This document shows, in pieces, positions 22,889-36,356 of a DNA stretch of 64,000 nucleotides. The translations under genes and the position numbers were made by a program. The notes beneath the pieces were generated by a model. It saw only the letters and a list, made by a program, of their open reading frames with translations. It searched no databases and was not told the origin of the DNA. This DNA is from Apiospora phragmitis (Eukaryota > Ascomycota > Sordariomycetes > Amphisphaeriales > Apiosporaceae). The stretch is from contig JAQQWL010000007.1 in the NCBI GenBank assembly GCA_038363925.1, forward strand, positions 1,488,001 to 1,552,000, read 5' to 3'. How positions within the stretch are numbered: position 1 is the first letter of the stretch; every line of letters begins with the position of its first letter.

Positions 22889-23277
22889 GACTACCTCGGG
22901 CTCATGACCGAGAGCACTCGATATACAATTCGACTCTATCAGTCGTGTCTGGCGCGAAGCTTGTTCGTTTTTTTAGAGCTTCCAGCAAACTTCAAATTCA
23001 ATTGGCTTTGCGCCCGCAAATCGGAAGTCTTACAGCTTTAGCCACCAGGGGCGGAATAAACCCGTGGTGGGGAGCTAATTCGTACCAATCAGAGAGCTGG
23101 AACTGACAGCCCAGCCACAGGTGGGCATGCAAGGTTACAACTCACCTCTCCTAGATATCGTCATCGACAGTGCTGAGATATTGATCGTTGTCGTTGTCGT
23201 TGCTGTAATACACCCGACCGCGAAGCACCGGATCTCATCTTGCAAGCCCGGCATGAGAGCTGCTCATAGTTCTCATA
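22889..23277. promoter_or_regulatory. divergent promoter region
   Basis: About 390 bp between the divergent starts of the IleRS gene and the conserved unknown gene. It must hold both promoters. No specific site is recognised. Confidence 0.5.
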
Positions 23278-24504
23278 ATGGCACCAATCCGCCGGTATCT
23301 TCGCATTACCAAATACTCCGTCATCGAATGCCGCATATACCTGGACAACCCAGCCCTTGCCCAGACCTGGCTGCTCAACCCGCGGAAACCAGTCCTGCCA
23401 AGGGTGATTGAGAGCGTGCGCCCGCTCGTTCTACCCAAGCTCCGCGAGGAGAGAGAGCGCAGCCGGACCAAGCGCAGCACCAAAAAGAAGGCGATCAAGG
23501 ATCTCGTGGTCGAAGGTAAGTGAGTGATACAACTTACAAGCTATGCACGCCCGTTCCCGCTCTCCAATGTCAAGTCACTGTCTATCAGAGCTTTGCAGCT
23601 CGCGATGTACAGTACATTGGGGTTTCCGCCCCCAGCGGCAGCTGTTACACGCCCCCATAGAATCTGCAAGTGTGAACATAATCCAACACGGGCAATGAAT
23701 GTCTTAAAGTTGAGATTTATATGCATGTTATTCCGAATCGAACTGACCATATCCCGGGGTGCGGGGTATTACTGCAGATGACTTCGAGGTATCCATCTTC
23801 CTCACCGAAACGACTACGCGCCACTCGCTGGTGACGAAGCACAAACACTTCCATGATACGACGCAGACCAAGTTGACGTCCAACTCGGGCCGCCTCGTGG
23901 GGGCTACCCATGAGGCGCCCCTCGACGTGGACATACATGCAGCGGCCGGGGCCATCACCATCCGGCGCGAAGAGAGCGACGACGAGGATCTGCAGCTGGA
24001 TGTGGCCCCCTGGCCCCCGCGTCTGTTGCGGGTGGCGCGACGGCGGCGGTTAGTAGCCGACCCAAGCGGGCGCGGAGAAACACGGCAGATGCGGACGCCG
24101 AGGATGAGCAGCAGCAGGGGGACGACAGCGACTTTGAGGTGATCTCCTCGTCGGATGAGGACGGGGATGATGCATACAACGAGGGGGGCCTGGCGCGATC
24201 AGTTACCAGTGGCCAGCCCCCTGCCAAGCGACGCAAGGAGGCTGCCGCGGCAGAGGAGGATACTACTGCTACTGACGGGGATGACAAAAAGAAACTGGCC
24301 ATGTACATCTCGTATGAAGGCTTCTCCATTTACGGACGAGTGCTCTGCCTGGTCGTTAAGCGCCGCAACCAGGGCAATGCAACGGGAAGCGGTGGGGGCG
24401 GAGCGATCAACAAGGGTAAACAGGGCGGCGGTACAGCCATGATGGAGAACTTTATCATTTCGACCCAGGTCCCCGCCGGAGCCGAAGCAGAAGCTACATC
24501 GTGA
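23278..24504 (+). CDS. conserved fungal protein of unknown function, frame-broken
   Basis: Two exons, 23278-23515 and 23778-24504, joined across a 262-nt intron (GTAAGT ... CTGCAG), encode about 321 residues once corrected. The N-terminal block looks strongly constrained (MAPIRRYLRITKYSVIECRI, VIESVRPLVLPKLREERERS). It continues after the splice with EDDFEVSIFLTETTTRHSLV and KLTSNSGR. A middle region is acidic (SDFEVISSSDEDGDD). The C-terminal block reads LAMYISYEGFSIYGRVLCLV. The frame changes at one of two C5 runs near 24006-24018; one extra C joins both halves. I recognise the layout as a conserved ascomycete protein but cannot name its function. The basic motif PKRARR and the acidic stretches suggest a nuclear location, which is inference. 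Confidence 0.75.
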
Positions 24505-27500
24505 TCTCTGGCGCGGGCTCATGATGTTTGCATGCACTTACTACTTACTACTGTAGCTGCAAGTGTCGTACTATGCCGTTATTGCTCTTAATCAAGAAGG
24601 CCGGCCCCAACGAGGCCCATGATTCCCTGTCCAATACTTCTTCAGCTAATTTGTCAGTGGCTTGGAATGATATGGGAAAAGGTCCAAGCCATCGGCTTCA
24701 CCAATCAAGGGACGACATAATATGGGTCAAGTGCAGTTGGAGATCGTAGGTCACACGGGGCGTCACACAGCCCGTCACACCCCAAAATACAATCTCAAGA
24801 TGCCAAGCAACAAAGTTGATGGATGGCTTGATAGATGGAGAGAGCGTGGGGAAGCACTTCAAAGCCTTCCCGTCATCGTCACACCCAACATGCTGTTGTG
24901 CACATCTCCTGCAAGCCCATGCTGCAGTTGGTTTGCAAGTTGTCGTCGATCTGTTTCATCAGCATTGAGCCGATGCGCTGCCCACCGGCCCCGGCCCCCT
25001 CCCAATATTAGATTATCATACATTTGATTGATAGCTGTTGGCCAAGCTGCATGAGCTGAGCAGGCTTATGATGCATACTATTGATATAGGTACGACCTCA
25101 CTCACTTATACATAGCCCCCCCTCTTTTGCCTCATCCCCCATCAATTGCCAATGCTGACGCGAAATAGATAAGTGCACACATGCAGTACTGTACATCATT
25201 CGATAGCCTGCCCATTCAACAGGGATTTGGTATGATAATTATCCCGCAATGTTTGCTTGGTGTGTGAGCTGTACATACGTGTCCAATCTGCCAATAGCTT
25301 TAATCATATGATACCCCGGCGTCGATCAGCGCAAAATGAAACAAGAACTCCCCGCCATTTGCGCCCAGTACGGCAAGAATTACATGCTGCCTGGCCACCG
25401 ACCCTTCCGGCTTTGCATCTATCACGGAGAAAGAGGTCCTCGGCCGGTTGAGACCCCTCCCTTTGCCCCCTGCTGGCCTGATCACGCGGCACCAAAACGA
25501 CCGGCATTCTTTTATTACTTGTATCATGAATCATCACGCTAATTGCAGAAGGCCATGCAGTTGGCCCTTTCCAACGCGAGATGCCCATCCATGCTTTGAC
25601 CGAAAGTAAATGAGGTTGGGGTGGTATCGGCTACGTGTAAGTTTTGTTGCTTTTTCGGGCCACCATCCATCTTGTTATGGTTTGTGGCCTCTTCCCGATG
25701 CGTCTCAATGATCGCCAAAAACCTGCGCCATCGGATGTCTCGCAGACTAACCAGCTGCTTGGGACTGCATGGCTCGTGAACTACTTGCCGAAATGCTGGC
25801 GAGACGGGAAGTCTTGGAACCCTGGCTTCTTCCCCAATCAGCAGCCTATAATCCCGGTAAGCATGCCTTCTCAGATAATAAGGGCTTGGAGAGCTTTGCC
25901 AGTAGGTAAGCAAAGGGTTGCACGAAGCTGACATTAAGACACGGCACACGCCTGTACTTCCTTCTAATGGAAACTCGCACATCGATAGAGCTAGAAGCCG
26001 AGCTAGTGGAAGAGAGATTCCTATCTCTTCTGTACTGTAGAACATGTTGTAACCACAAGGTACTAAGTGGCCGCCTTTGGCCGCTGTGTCCTACCTACAA
26101 GTCGATGCCGTGGACCGCGGAACTGAGAGCCATATATGTCCTGTAATGTTCAGCATGGTCAGGAAAGCGCAAAATGCGACATATGTTCTTCGGGAACGAC
26201 GCCCTGCAATCACGGAGGTATCTCCAGCCAGTGGTGCTAAAATCATCGTGATTGGCTGTTGATAGACCGTTCTGGTCGCAGAGGTCAGTCGAGGTGGTGG
26301 TGATTGTATCTTGACTATGCGTGCGAAGAGCCGGGAGGGTGTCCGAGTACCTTGGTAGTGAGCATCATGACAATCAGCTAATAGATATGAGAGTGGTATC
26401 CCATTGGCTGCTACGCCCAAGGCAGCAACTTGCTTCGTTTTCCTGGGGATTAGCTCAAGGGGCCACTCCACGCCAATTGCATGCTGGTAGCACCCGAAAC
26501 GATGCTGACCGCTGATTTGTGTGGTGGGAAGTTGCCTTAGGTAATGTACACCCAGCTGACTGGGTCATGTCTCTGAACGGATTGCCAGAATAGTCTAACC
26601 CAGGCGGCGGCGTTGCAAGGGTTTGTCCCGAAATGTGCAGCCAGCCCCTGCTCCACGTGGGAGCAACTGGTACGTACATAGAGTAGCACGGCACGAGCAG
26701 ATAGTGATCTGGTCGTATAGATGCGTGCCTTGCTTTTGCCGATCTCCGTCAGCAATGGTGGCCATTGGAAGATTGCGATTGGATGAGCTGTCCACCAGGA
26801 GTTTCCCACGAGCAACCTGTAAAGTTGCTCAGCAAGCTGGACCTGTGGCCGAGCACCGAGATATCCGTCAGAATACGACGTCTCGGAACGCTCGTCTTTG
26901 CTGAATTCAAGGCATGGGCATGGCACGCCCGGTTTGTTAGCTTCTGATACTTGTATATGTCGGGCGTACGGCATGCGCGGGAGAGCAGAATTGTCGTTCT
27001 TTTCTCATGACGAGCTTGCTTCCATGCACCATAGTCGAACCACCTTCAAACCAGGTAGGTATGACGGTGCGAGGCTGATTACAAACTGCCTGGTAGTACC
27101 TCCGTAACAAAAAAACAAAAAACACCAAGGATTGTCTGCCGTCAGCTGACAGGAGGCCGGGTAAAGGCGGGCTACCTTAATACGAGTACAACATACAGAG
27201 ATGACTCAGTCTCAGAACGAGGTAGCACGAACAAATCAGACACAATCTGCCCGGTTAATACAGAGAAAGTACGCGCATTTTGCTAGCAGCTGACCACCAA
27301 CCGACAGGCCGGATATAAAGGCACAATAATCTTGGCCGAAAACGATTGCCTAAAACCTTTTTGCGGGCTTATGGAGACTTGTCGGCTTGTGACGCCAGCC
27401 AAGACCAGGTTCGTAACTCACGTAAAACGGCATGCCGTGGTCACTATCTCAAGAGAAGTCGATGACCCCGCTGAGCAGCCGAGATTCCCGGGCTTATGAG

Positions 27501-28149
27501 ATAATCATGTGTAGGTGGCTGTCCCAACGAGCGGTGACGATATTGACTCCTAACTCCTCGGAAAACTCCAGGTCAACTAAGGTTTGAAGTGGGTAACAAC
27601 ATCAGATGAAGATTGAGGCGCCGAAAGCCAGGGACGCAGGGACGGTTAGGTTACGCTGCTCCATAACAGATGAGAAGATGACCAAGTTTGAAATCGGCCT
27701 GGTTTCCAGTTCCACATTGGGGAGACAACCCACTAGCAAGGAGTGTAAGTGTCAGGGCTCAACTACCGAAAGGAGCTGGCGGTGGTTGGAGATACTGGTT
27801 GGGGTTGTTGCTGGGTGAGAGGTAGGTATCGTCTGATTTGTACTGTACATACACTCACACAGTAGGGCTGGATTGGACATCAGATGACTGCTCGCTTTCG
27901 GCGACGCGGCGCGCAGGATTTTTCAATTTCAGGGCCACGCAGCAGGGCTCGAACAGGCCAACGGAGAGAACGGTTCATTCACCAGAAGGTTCACCTCGTT
28001 TCGGTGATCCAGGGGCAGTGCATTCCTGACGTAAACCACTCGTAGAATCCCTCCTGTATCGCGTTGAGCATTTTCATTCCATAATGATTATGGCCTGCGT
28101 AAGAGCAATATTGATATTTTGGGATTTTCAGGGGATCCAACGACTGATG

Positions 28150-28191
28150 GACAGGCACAGGCACAGGCCGAGCAGGCACAGGCACAGGAGG
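28150..28191. repeat. GGCACA hexamer tandem repeat
   Basis: Four to five imperfect units of ACAGGC in tandem. No gene is seen around it. Confidence 0.75.
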
Positions 28192-31100
28192 CAATGGGAT
28201 GAAACAGTGGGCACATTCGCTTGTGCCGATGGCTGGACATCGTTCCCTAGTCGAGACTCAGGAACCGTTCAAACCTCAAAGCCGTTGCAGGAATATTAGC
28301 GAGATGGGTCCGTGTAAAGAAAGCTTCGAGAAGATTTCCATCCTGCTTGTCCGACCTTCTTTTTCCCAAGATCTTCTCCACAGCGGCCGTGCTTCATCTC
28401 AGAAAAGTGGCGCATGTACTGTCTGTCCTAAGTGTCCTTTGGTAGCAAATGGGTTGATCCAGCGCTAGCCTCTGCCAGTAGCCTCTCGCAGCATTGCTGT
28501 TTGAGCTTGTGGGCTCCACCGCAATTTACCACATTTATTAGGATTTTACACGCTTGAGCAGGATTGACATCTGGCGCTTGGACATGGCTTGCCTGGATCG
28601 CGACAATGGGGTTTTCTGCCCTCTGCCTGTCTGCTGTTTTTTTTCTTCTTAGAGTACCGTGCGGTCTCATGCGGCGTGACCGGCGCAATTGGCTACACCT
28701 CGAAGAAGTACTAACAGCAACTGCAGTCCCACTTGGTACAATGTCAGTTCCCTAAACTCGGGATATGAGAATTCAGGATCCAGCTCATACGTGAAGTGAC
28801 AGCTTGGCCTACATACTACTCCTTTCTAGAACTCCTGACTATGGTGCCCGAGCGTCACTGATCGTCCACGGACACTGCCGACGTTGTGTTTACTTACACG
28901 GTGTTGAATTTGAGGCTGGCATTCGTGACATTGCGGGCTGCTACGAGCCGTCCGTCAGCCATGGCTATTTGGTCGAAAGTGATCAGGCTTGGATGTGACA
29001 GTGGCATTGTGCCCGTGTCTTGCGTCCAGCTCGATATATCGGGCTGCAGCATTATTGTTGTTCTCATGTGCTTCACCAACGCCTTCAGATGTATTAGGTA
29101 TTATTAGACAGGATGTTGTAGCCACGGCATTCGTTCTATTTTGAAGATTGCCAAGAGGCGGGCAACGGGCTGCATGTCTCTATATCGGCCGTGTCATATC
29201 TCCGCTAGCGCACGTAACGGCTTGATAAACTCAGCATCAGCTATGGCCTCTTGACAGCGGGGGCGGGCTCTGGAAGGCGGGCTGCGACTATCGAAATCAT
29301 GTAGCCACTATGGCTATTTGTAGAGCAGCGAGACAGCACAGAAATCATGCAGTCAGCCGCAATCAAAGGTGTTACCAGCATCCGAATCAATCAATTTATC
29401 CCGAGGGGGTCCGTGTCAAAGCCTTGATAAAGTCGCAATTAGGAGCTCATAAGCACAAAGGGGGAGAAAGTTGCGTCTTACTGAGGCTTAGACAGCCCGT
29501 ATTCCCTTTACATATCAGCATAGCGTTTCATTAAACCGTACATACTTACGACCAAACCTACGCGCTTACATGCGACATGGGATACACACAATATCGGTGT
29601 GAAGGAGCATGAAACCGAAGCAGGTAGGTTAGGTCCTGCCCACAGACAGCAAATTTCCAATTCACTCCTACGACGGTCAAGGGTATGGGATATCGTGTCA
29701 GCCCTGTGAGATACAGTCGTATAACTTAAATGGATATGACCCAAGTAAAGTACAACAGAATGTGGAAGGGCTAGATCAGCCGATGCGTGCGATTCTCATT
29801 TCTTCTTCCGTTGCCCGGCTTCCCAAGAGGCGGCCGGGTTCACGGCCATGTGAATACTGGACCGTGGGCAGGCCGTCTCGGCTTGGCCAATGAGTAAACG
29901 CAATTGGCCTGCCTTCTTCAACTGAAGAGGGATATACGTTGAACAGCACATTGTGACTCACACGTACGTCACTTATGGATGTGCTGTCTACTGGGGGCGT
30001 TTCTGGCGCTGATGCGCGAGTCTGGAGATGCGAAGTGGTACGTCCGAATATATCTGTTCTATCGCATTACATACACAGTTTTGCGCCAGAAGTGCATTTT
30101 TGACGTTGGGGTCGGTGAATCGGTGCGCGACAGACATGTATCAGCTGGAAGTGGGCCACGTTACCGAGCTAAACTACTGCCCACCTGATGCATGCTGCCT
30201 AGGACAAGGAAGCTGAAAACATTCCATCGCAGAGCTGCTAGTTGTCGAAATGTAATTGCCTGCTCCTCCATCAGCCGGTTCGGTACAGGCTTAGCCACCA
30301 CGGCGACGTAAGAACTCGTAAGGGCTTCTAGATTCGGCAGACCCGGGGTATCGGTGCGGGACACACAGCGCGCACTTGGTACGCGAAGGAGAAAAAAGCA
30401 CCCATAGACATCCTGATGACTTCCAGCCCCCCGCCAGCCCAGCAACCAGATCGTCGACGTAGAGCAGGTTGCTTCTTCCCCTTCGATCTGCCGATATGGC
30501 CAAAAGCGGAAACAAGCAGGGAAAAAGCAAGACACGGCGCCCAGTTTGTTGAACGTGATCTCCAAAGTAAGAATGCTATTGCACGTACAGGCAGGGGTCA
30601 CAACCCTGTAACAGAGGTCGTTTTCAGGGCACAGAGGCCAGCTGACAAGTCCATGCAACTTTAATGAGATTTCGTGTCGCGCCCTGTACGACAAGCAGCT
30701 CGCAGGCCACCAGAATGGTTGTCTTATCGGGGCATATCAACTCAAGGTTGTCATACGAGAGGCACTTTGCGAAGCCCAGCAGTCCTTTGCCCGTGTTTCA
30801 CCCAACTCCGGACCACCCGTTGTTGGCCTGAACGTCTTTCCATCGAGAGCCGCTCACTTCATGATGATAGTCGTACCATGGATCTGGTCTATGCAGTCGA
30901 GCGGACGAATCAGTGGCCTTCTTGGACGCTGGCCCGCCCGTTCCCCAGGGCATGCTGTAATGCTGCCCTACATACGTCTGACGTGACGAGAAGAAAGCAA
31001 CAAAAAAAACCAACCAAAACCAGACCACTTTCAGGCGCATTATCTGGGGCAGAGAGTGGAAAGTGAGTGGAGATCTCATTGTTCTATGAGTCTTCTACGA

Positions 31101-31371
31101 AGTGGGGATGCTCATTTCAAGACTCTTCTCACCTCATCACTGCCGCTCTTGCCAGCTTTGCTTTGCCTGGAGCCAGGCTACAGAATAGCACCAACATGGG
31201 CTTCCTGGTAGCAAATTCTGGATTTTCCGTCCCCTCTTGCTCCTCCGCGCTGCGACCGCCATTTCGCAAATCCCGTAAAAGAACTTCATCGGTCAAGAGC
31301 TGGTCTAGTCTCAGCGCTTAGAGCAAATTGACTTTCAGGAACCAACATCGGATTTCGGGGGGCCGTTGGTC

Positions 31372-31387
31372 ACGACGACGACGACGA
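31372..31387. repeat. ACG trinucleotide run
   Basis: Five ACG units in non-coding sequence. Confidence 0.75.
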
Positions 31388-31457
31388 ACCTCCCTCCGAG
31401 TAGAGAGTACCGTAGGTTAGAGAGAGGAGCGAGGTAACAGCATGTAACATTGCTCGA

Positions 31458-31486
31458 GTGCCCAGAAGAGTGCCCAGAAGAGTGCC
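31458..31486. repeat. 12-bp tandem duplication
   Basis: The unit GTGCCCAGAAGA occurs twice in tandem, followed by a partial third copy. Confidence 0.8.
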
Positions 31487-32265
31487 TCTCTATGCGGGCG
31501 TAGGTACTGTACATGGTCGCGGTGTCTGACAGGGGCCCAGCACATGGTTCCAGGGGCTTATGCTTGTTTCATTTTCTTCTGACTTTCGCAGGTACAGTAC
31601 ACAGGTACGAGCTGCAGTAGTGTGGCACACACTCCCAACTGCGTCACTCCTAACCCCTGTCAGGCCAGGGAGATTATTTTTGTCAGTCAAACCACTGGAG
31701 CTGAGCTATTACAGGGGTACCCTTCGCACAAGAGACGGCCTGCGTGTTCGTACCATCACGGTGGAGATACCTCCGTACTTTGCTTTGCAAACCGGCTTGT
31801 ACCTAATGCCAAATCTGGCGGTGTACCGAAGTACCCGTTGGAGCCTTGATGCGAGCTAGCGACTACCTTGGAAGTATCGCCCAAAAAGTATATTTCATTA
31901 AATCTGGACAAACAGATGACTATCAACCGCCGGCTACCTACATACATAAGGCTTCCTCTCCCCTCCAGCCATGACAGTTTCGTTTCCAATTCACCGGATC
32001 ATCAGACCATCAGCAGTTGCAAGCAAGAGTCTACTCTACTCTCTACTACTCTCTATATAACACAACAACATCGCCTCGACATCTTCCCATAGTTGTCTAG
32101 CTTCCAACTCAACTTACACCCACTTCTACCAATCCTATATCTACCTACTACCAACAGCTCTTCCGTTGCTAGTATAGCCCGGAATAACAGCATCTCGCTA
32201 TACTATATCAAAGACACTTAGTATAACCACCTACAACCGTCAAGCTGGCTTCCTCAACCTTCGAA

Positions 32266-32352
32266 ATGCCTGCTCAGCGCCCCTCGCAGCTGCCTCCCTC
32301 CCCCGGCCCGCCGCCAAACCGACCTCTGCCTCCTCTGCCCAAGAGAGGCTAG
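32266..32352 (+). CDS. possible small proline-rich ORF (28 residues)
   Basis: An ATG in a favourable context (TCGAAATGCC) opens a 28-codon frame that is about 40 percent proline. It starts MPAQRPSQLPPSPG and ends PLPPLPKRG, with PxxP motifs of the kind bound by SH3 domains. It is preceded by some 250 bases rich in CT, CAA and TAC with few ATGs (about 32010-32265), which looks like a fungal 5' leader. The following 600 bases have no other plausible coding frame. It may be a short peptide gene, the first exon of a gene I cannot follow, or chance. Confidence 0.35.
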   Translation: MPAQRPSQLPPSPGPPPNRPLPPLPKRG

Positions 32353-35300
32353 ATAGAAGTCGGGGATCTTCGATGAACTATACACACACTATCAGAACGA
32401 AACACCACGAGGGCACCGGCATTCTTACTGTCATCACTCATTTGTTGATCGGTTGACTGGAACCAACCGGTCTCCTGGTCTTTCTGCTTCGAGCCGCCGC
32501 CTTCTAGGATACACATCTTATAGAGGCTCACGGGGCTCTCGCCGTCTGGGCGGAGGAGGAGTTATAACACAACCTCCACTCTCACCATCGACAACCACCA
32601 CATCTGGTTGGTGATTACATGCGCGCACCTGACGACCATTGGCCACTTGCATTTCCATCATAGTTGCAAGCAGCCTGGCGTCCCGCATTTCCAATCGCTC
32701 TCGATACGGCACTCTCAAGTCTCCTGCCGTTCTCTCAATCTTGCTAAGAGCTGGCTCAATGGATTCTTATACTATCCTTGTCATTTCATTTGACATATGA
32801 GGTGTTGTACGATAATACACAGGTCGGGTCCAACCTGGGGTCACTGGACCCTCGCATACGATCGCCCATCAACGGGCCACGGGAACAATTGGTTCATGAT
32901 TTGAAACGGGATCTTTATTTGCAAAGGGGTGTTCGGGGGGTTGGGTTCATGTACACATAGAAAGCATCGTCATGGCGTTTTCTGCAAAGAATTGGCCTGC
33001 GTGCGCAGATACCCCTGGGGAGGCTGAGTGAAGATTGGACACTACTGGATTACAGCTGGGACCATTTGGGGGTCGGGAATCTCTATTTGGGGCAGCAACT
33101 GGTGAATCGGATTACCGACGATTGAAATGAAGTATGGAGCAAGATACAATTGCTACGATTACAAGAAAACTACATAATTACAATTGCAACTTATTACTCA
33201 AGTCAATCATCTCGAAACGAGCCCTCCGTGAACATGGTCCTTGATGTCCCTCATCTCATTCCAGCCTGCAGCTGGCAGGGCCAATGAATGACGATGATAC
33301 ATACCCGCGCCGATCCGGCCTCTGCTTTTTGTTCCATTTCCTTTTCCTCGGCCCCATGCTCGTACTATTGGGCAGCAGGCGAGCGACAGTTCTGCCAATG
33401 GATTGGAGCGAGGTGGAAATCAGGATCAACCCCTCCTGCGTCTCTCGTACCATATTGCTGGAGCTGCTGCCAATCGAGGGTCGCCAAAGCTAAAAAACCG
33501 TCTGCAAGCGCGGGAAGCAGATCATATTCACTAGCCATACATACCATACCGCCCTTTCGGAAATGGCAAAGGAGGGGTTCGTTAAGGCATTAGCGGCTTA
33601 TCACTTGACGTAAATTATCCAGAGTTACATCATCATCACAGATTTGATACATGCACATGTGCGGAGCTAATATTAAGCAGCAGCTACTGTGGGGGAGAGA
33701 GGAGCAACAGAAGCAAACTTGAGACTCGGACAGGCACATGTGAGAGCGAGCAGAAGGGAGGGGGACGGCAAGACGGACAGAAAGAGTGGGATGTGCGGGA
33801 GGAGCGCTCAACAGCGCATTAGTTAGGTAGGATCAACCTGAATATCAAAATTGGTCATTGTAATTTTTCCCTCGATAACCCGACTATCTTTTGTGTGAAG
33901 GTGTGGTGGGCATCAGCTACCCAGTCGAGCCACTCTGCCAGACGACCAATTCTTTCGTTCATGTTTCCAATCGCCGAAATATTCCCATATTCAATCGCCG
34001 GCCGCCGCCGTGCAGATGGCGAATGAACTATGTATCATGTACCGTCGAGCCGGAGGCTCCTTTTGGCCTTGCCGCCTGGGCACTAACACCTTCGCGACGC
34101 CAAGAACCGTTTGGTTCCTGACTGTAAAGTTGGCTCGGGTCTTGTCTGGCAAGTGTATCGGTTCTTCCCAGGAAGACCATGGACACGAGGCGGTCTCGCA
34201 CTACGTACAGTACTACGTTTCTCTGAAGCATTTCCTAGCTCGATCGTCGATAGAGAACAGGATCGCATCTTTTTCTTTCGCTGGAGTAGTAGTCGCTGTA
34301 GTATGTAGCAACTAGAGGTGTAGTAAGAGGTAGAGGGCGGCGGGATATTGCGCATCGAGTCATGGAATTCACAGCACGAAGTAGTGCCATTCATCGAAAG
34401 GCCATGTCCTCCTCTCTGTATCACCCTCCATATGCAAATGCAAATGTGTGTACAAGATGGCCCGATTGTCATGCTATTATCGGCTTGCAGGTAGCTGCCG
34501 ACAACCGTCCGGCCGTCCGTTCATTCAGAAGTCCGTTCGCCTCCCCTGGCCCTGGCATTCCTTGGCCGCTGCTGCTGAGTGAGCGAGGCCTCGGAAGGTG
34601 TGCTTAATCCAGTAATTGAGACTAGGTTCCAGTACCTGAATTTCAAGTGTTTTAACAATCGCAAGGTTGGGGGCCTCAAACCTTCCCTCGTATCTTTTTT
34701 GCGCTCGGCCGAAAGAAAGTATGAAGCAACAAGGGAATCTGCAAGGATGGATCCAATAAGTCGAAAGTAACCAGGTAGCAAAAGAGGCCACTTAAGTCTT
34801 CGTTGGTTGTCATGCCGAACAACCGCGGATGTCTCGGCCAATTATCCAACTCTCAGCGGGCATGGCATGGCATCCAAAGTTCTTGGTCAGTCAGTCGCCC
34901 GCTCTTCGCTCTTCGCATACGGAACGACGCCATAGCATATCGGTCACATCCTTCAGGTTCAAGAAGCCCCGGGTTGGATGGTAAGGCAGGAAAAGAGGCA
35001 CGGTTAAAAACTAAGGTTCGTGCCTGGGAAGAGACCGTCTGATCTTGGAAGGCTGGTCGTTCATAGCGTGTGTCGCCAAAGGCCAAGGCCGGGCGCCTCT
35101 GACGGAAGACGCAAAAAATCCCTTTCGGGTTGAAGAGTCATGTTGGGTTGTTCTAGCGTTGGCGCCTCCCCGCGAATGAGCTGACGCAGCATAAAAGTCA
35201 ATCTCTGTCCATCGTACGTACGCACTTCCAAATGCAGTTCATACTTACATATGTATGTACGATACCGTGCTTGAGGCTCAAACACATTGATGACTGTTCG

Positions 35301-36165
35301 CCTGTATGTCAGACGGGCTAATGTGGATTGCGAAACATGCAATGTGTGTAAGCAGCTTTTGCACTGGCCGGCTGTTCCCACAATACACCGAGCAGCGTGG
35401 CAGTCAGCAATTTGGCACCCAATCCCCAAATGGCACCTTGCCTCTCAACGTCGTCGCATAGTCATGAGTTGCTTGGAGTCTTGGAACATCTTCTCCTGCC
35501 ACTTGCTAACCTATGTACCTAGTAGGTGTTGGTACAATAGTGCACGCCAGTACCTACATTACCTCGTAAAGTATAAAATATGGATGTGCCTATTTTCTCC
35601 AGGTTCGAAACTTGTCAAGAATAGGCGACAGGACCCGCTCAGGGAATAGTAAGCCCGCCCTGCCTGCCCTATGGCGGTATGCGTAAAGCAGGCGTAATAT
35701 CACGTCAAGTGTATGGCACTTGGTAGGTTAGTGACCACGTCAGCACGTAGTACGTTACCTTGCGCGTGCTTGAGGAAGGTTCGCGGTGCGTTCCGGATAG
35801 AATATGTGTCAGCCAGCCTACCTTGCCTACCTACGACGTAGGCAGATGCTGTGCGGGTGGCTCTGTGATAACGGCCCGTGCAAGCTGCAGCCTTCGGTCG
35901 CGGTTCAATGGAATGCACGCCTTAGAGTTTCTCAGGTACGACATCTCGCTCAAAATGGACCTCAGCCCCCCGAGCTGCTGAGAATGCTACTTGCTAACCC
36001 CTGATCGTCAGGGACGGCTGCTCAGCAAGTGGCAAATTGCATTGTCTTCCCCTAAAACAGAGCCGAGAGCCTTAAATTAGTGGTCGTAGATCAGTTGGAG
36101 ATTCGAGATGCCAGAACTGCCAGATGCAAGACGGATGAATGGGGCATATCTGACTAATCTGCAAA

Positions 36166-36356
36166 TACAGTACCCGTTCAGAAAGATTAACCCCCTTCCA
36201 TGCTTCCGAAAAGTCAAATAGTAAGACGGTGAATCTAAACCTATTAAAGCAATTTTCGGCTTGAAATATACTATAAGAAGCTAGATTCCCGTCCTGTATT
36301 TTTGACTTTTCGGGAAACAGTGGAGGGGGGGATAATATTTCTGAACGGTAACTGTA
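36166..36356. mobile_element. MITE-like inverted-repeat element with TA target duplication
   Basis: A 187-bp element (36168-36354) begins CAGTACCCGTTCAGAAAG and ends with the inverted copy, whose reverse complement starts CAGTTACCGTTCAGAAAT. The two arms remain alignable for about 70 bases; both reach the block CGAAAAGTCAAA. Both ends are flanked by TA, the target duplication of Tc1/mariner/pogo transposons. There is no transposase frame, so it would be a non-autonomous MITE. The two arms differ at many positions, so the copy is old. Family assignment from TA and the CAGT end is inference. Confidence 0.7.

Noticed and set aside
22053..22907. 284-codon plus-strand frame
   Set aside because: It is antisense to the IleRS catalytic domain and shows no domain of its own.
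26537..26974. 145-codon minus-strand frame in the gene-poor region
   Set aside because: No domain, no hydrophobic pattern and no plausible exon partner; a chance frame is the simplest reading.
28142..28191. CRISPR-like short repeat array
   Set aside because: It is a simple hexamer tandem repeat without spacers, in a eukaryotic genome.
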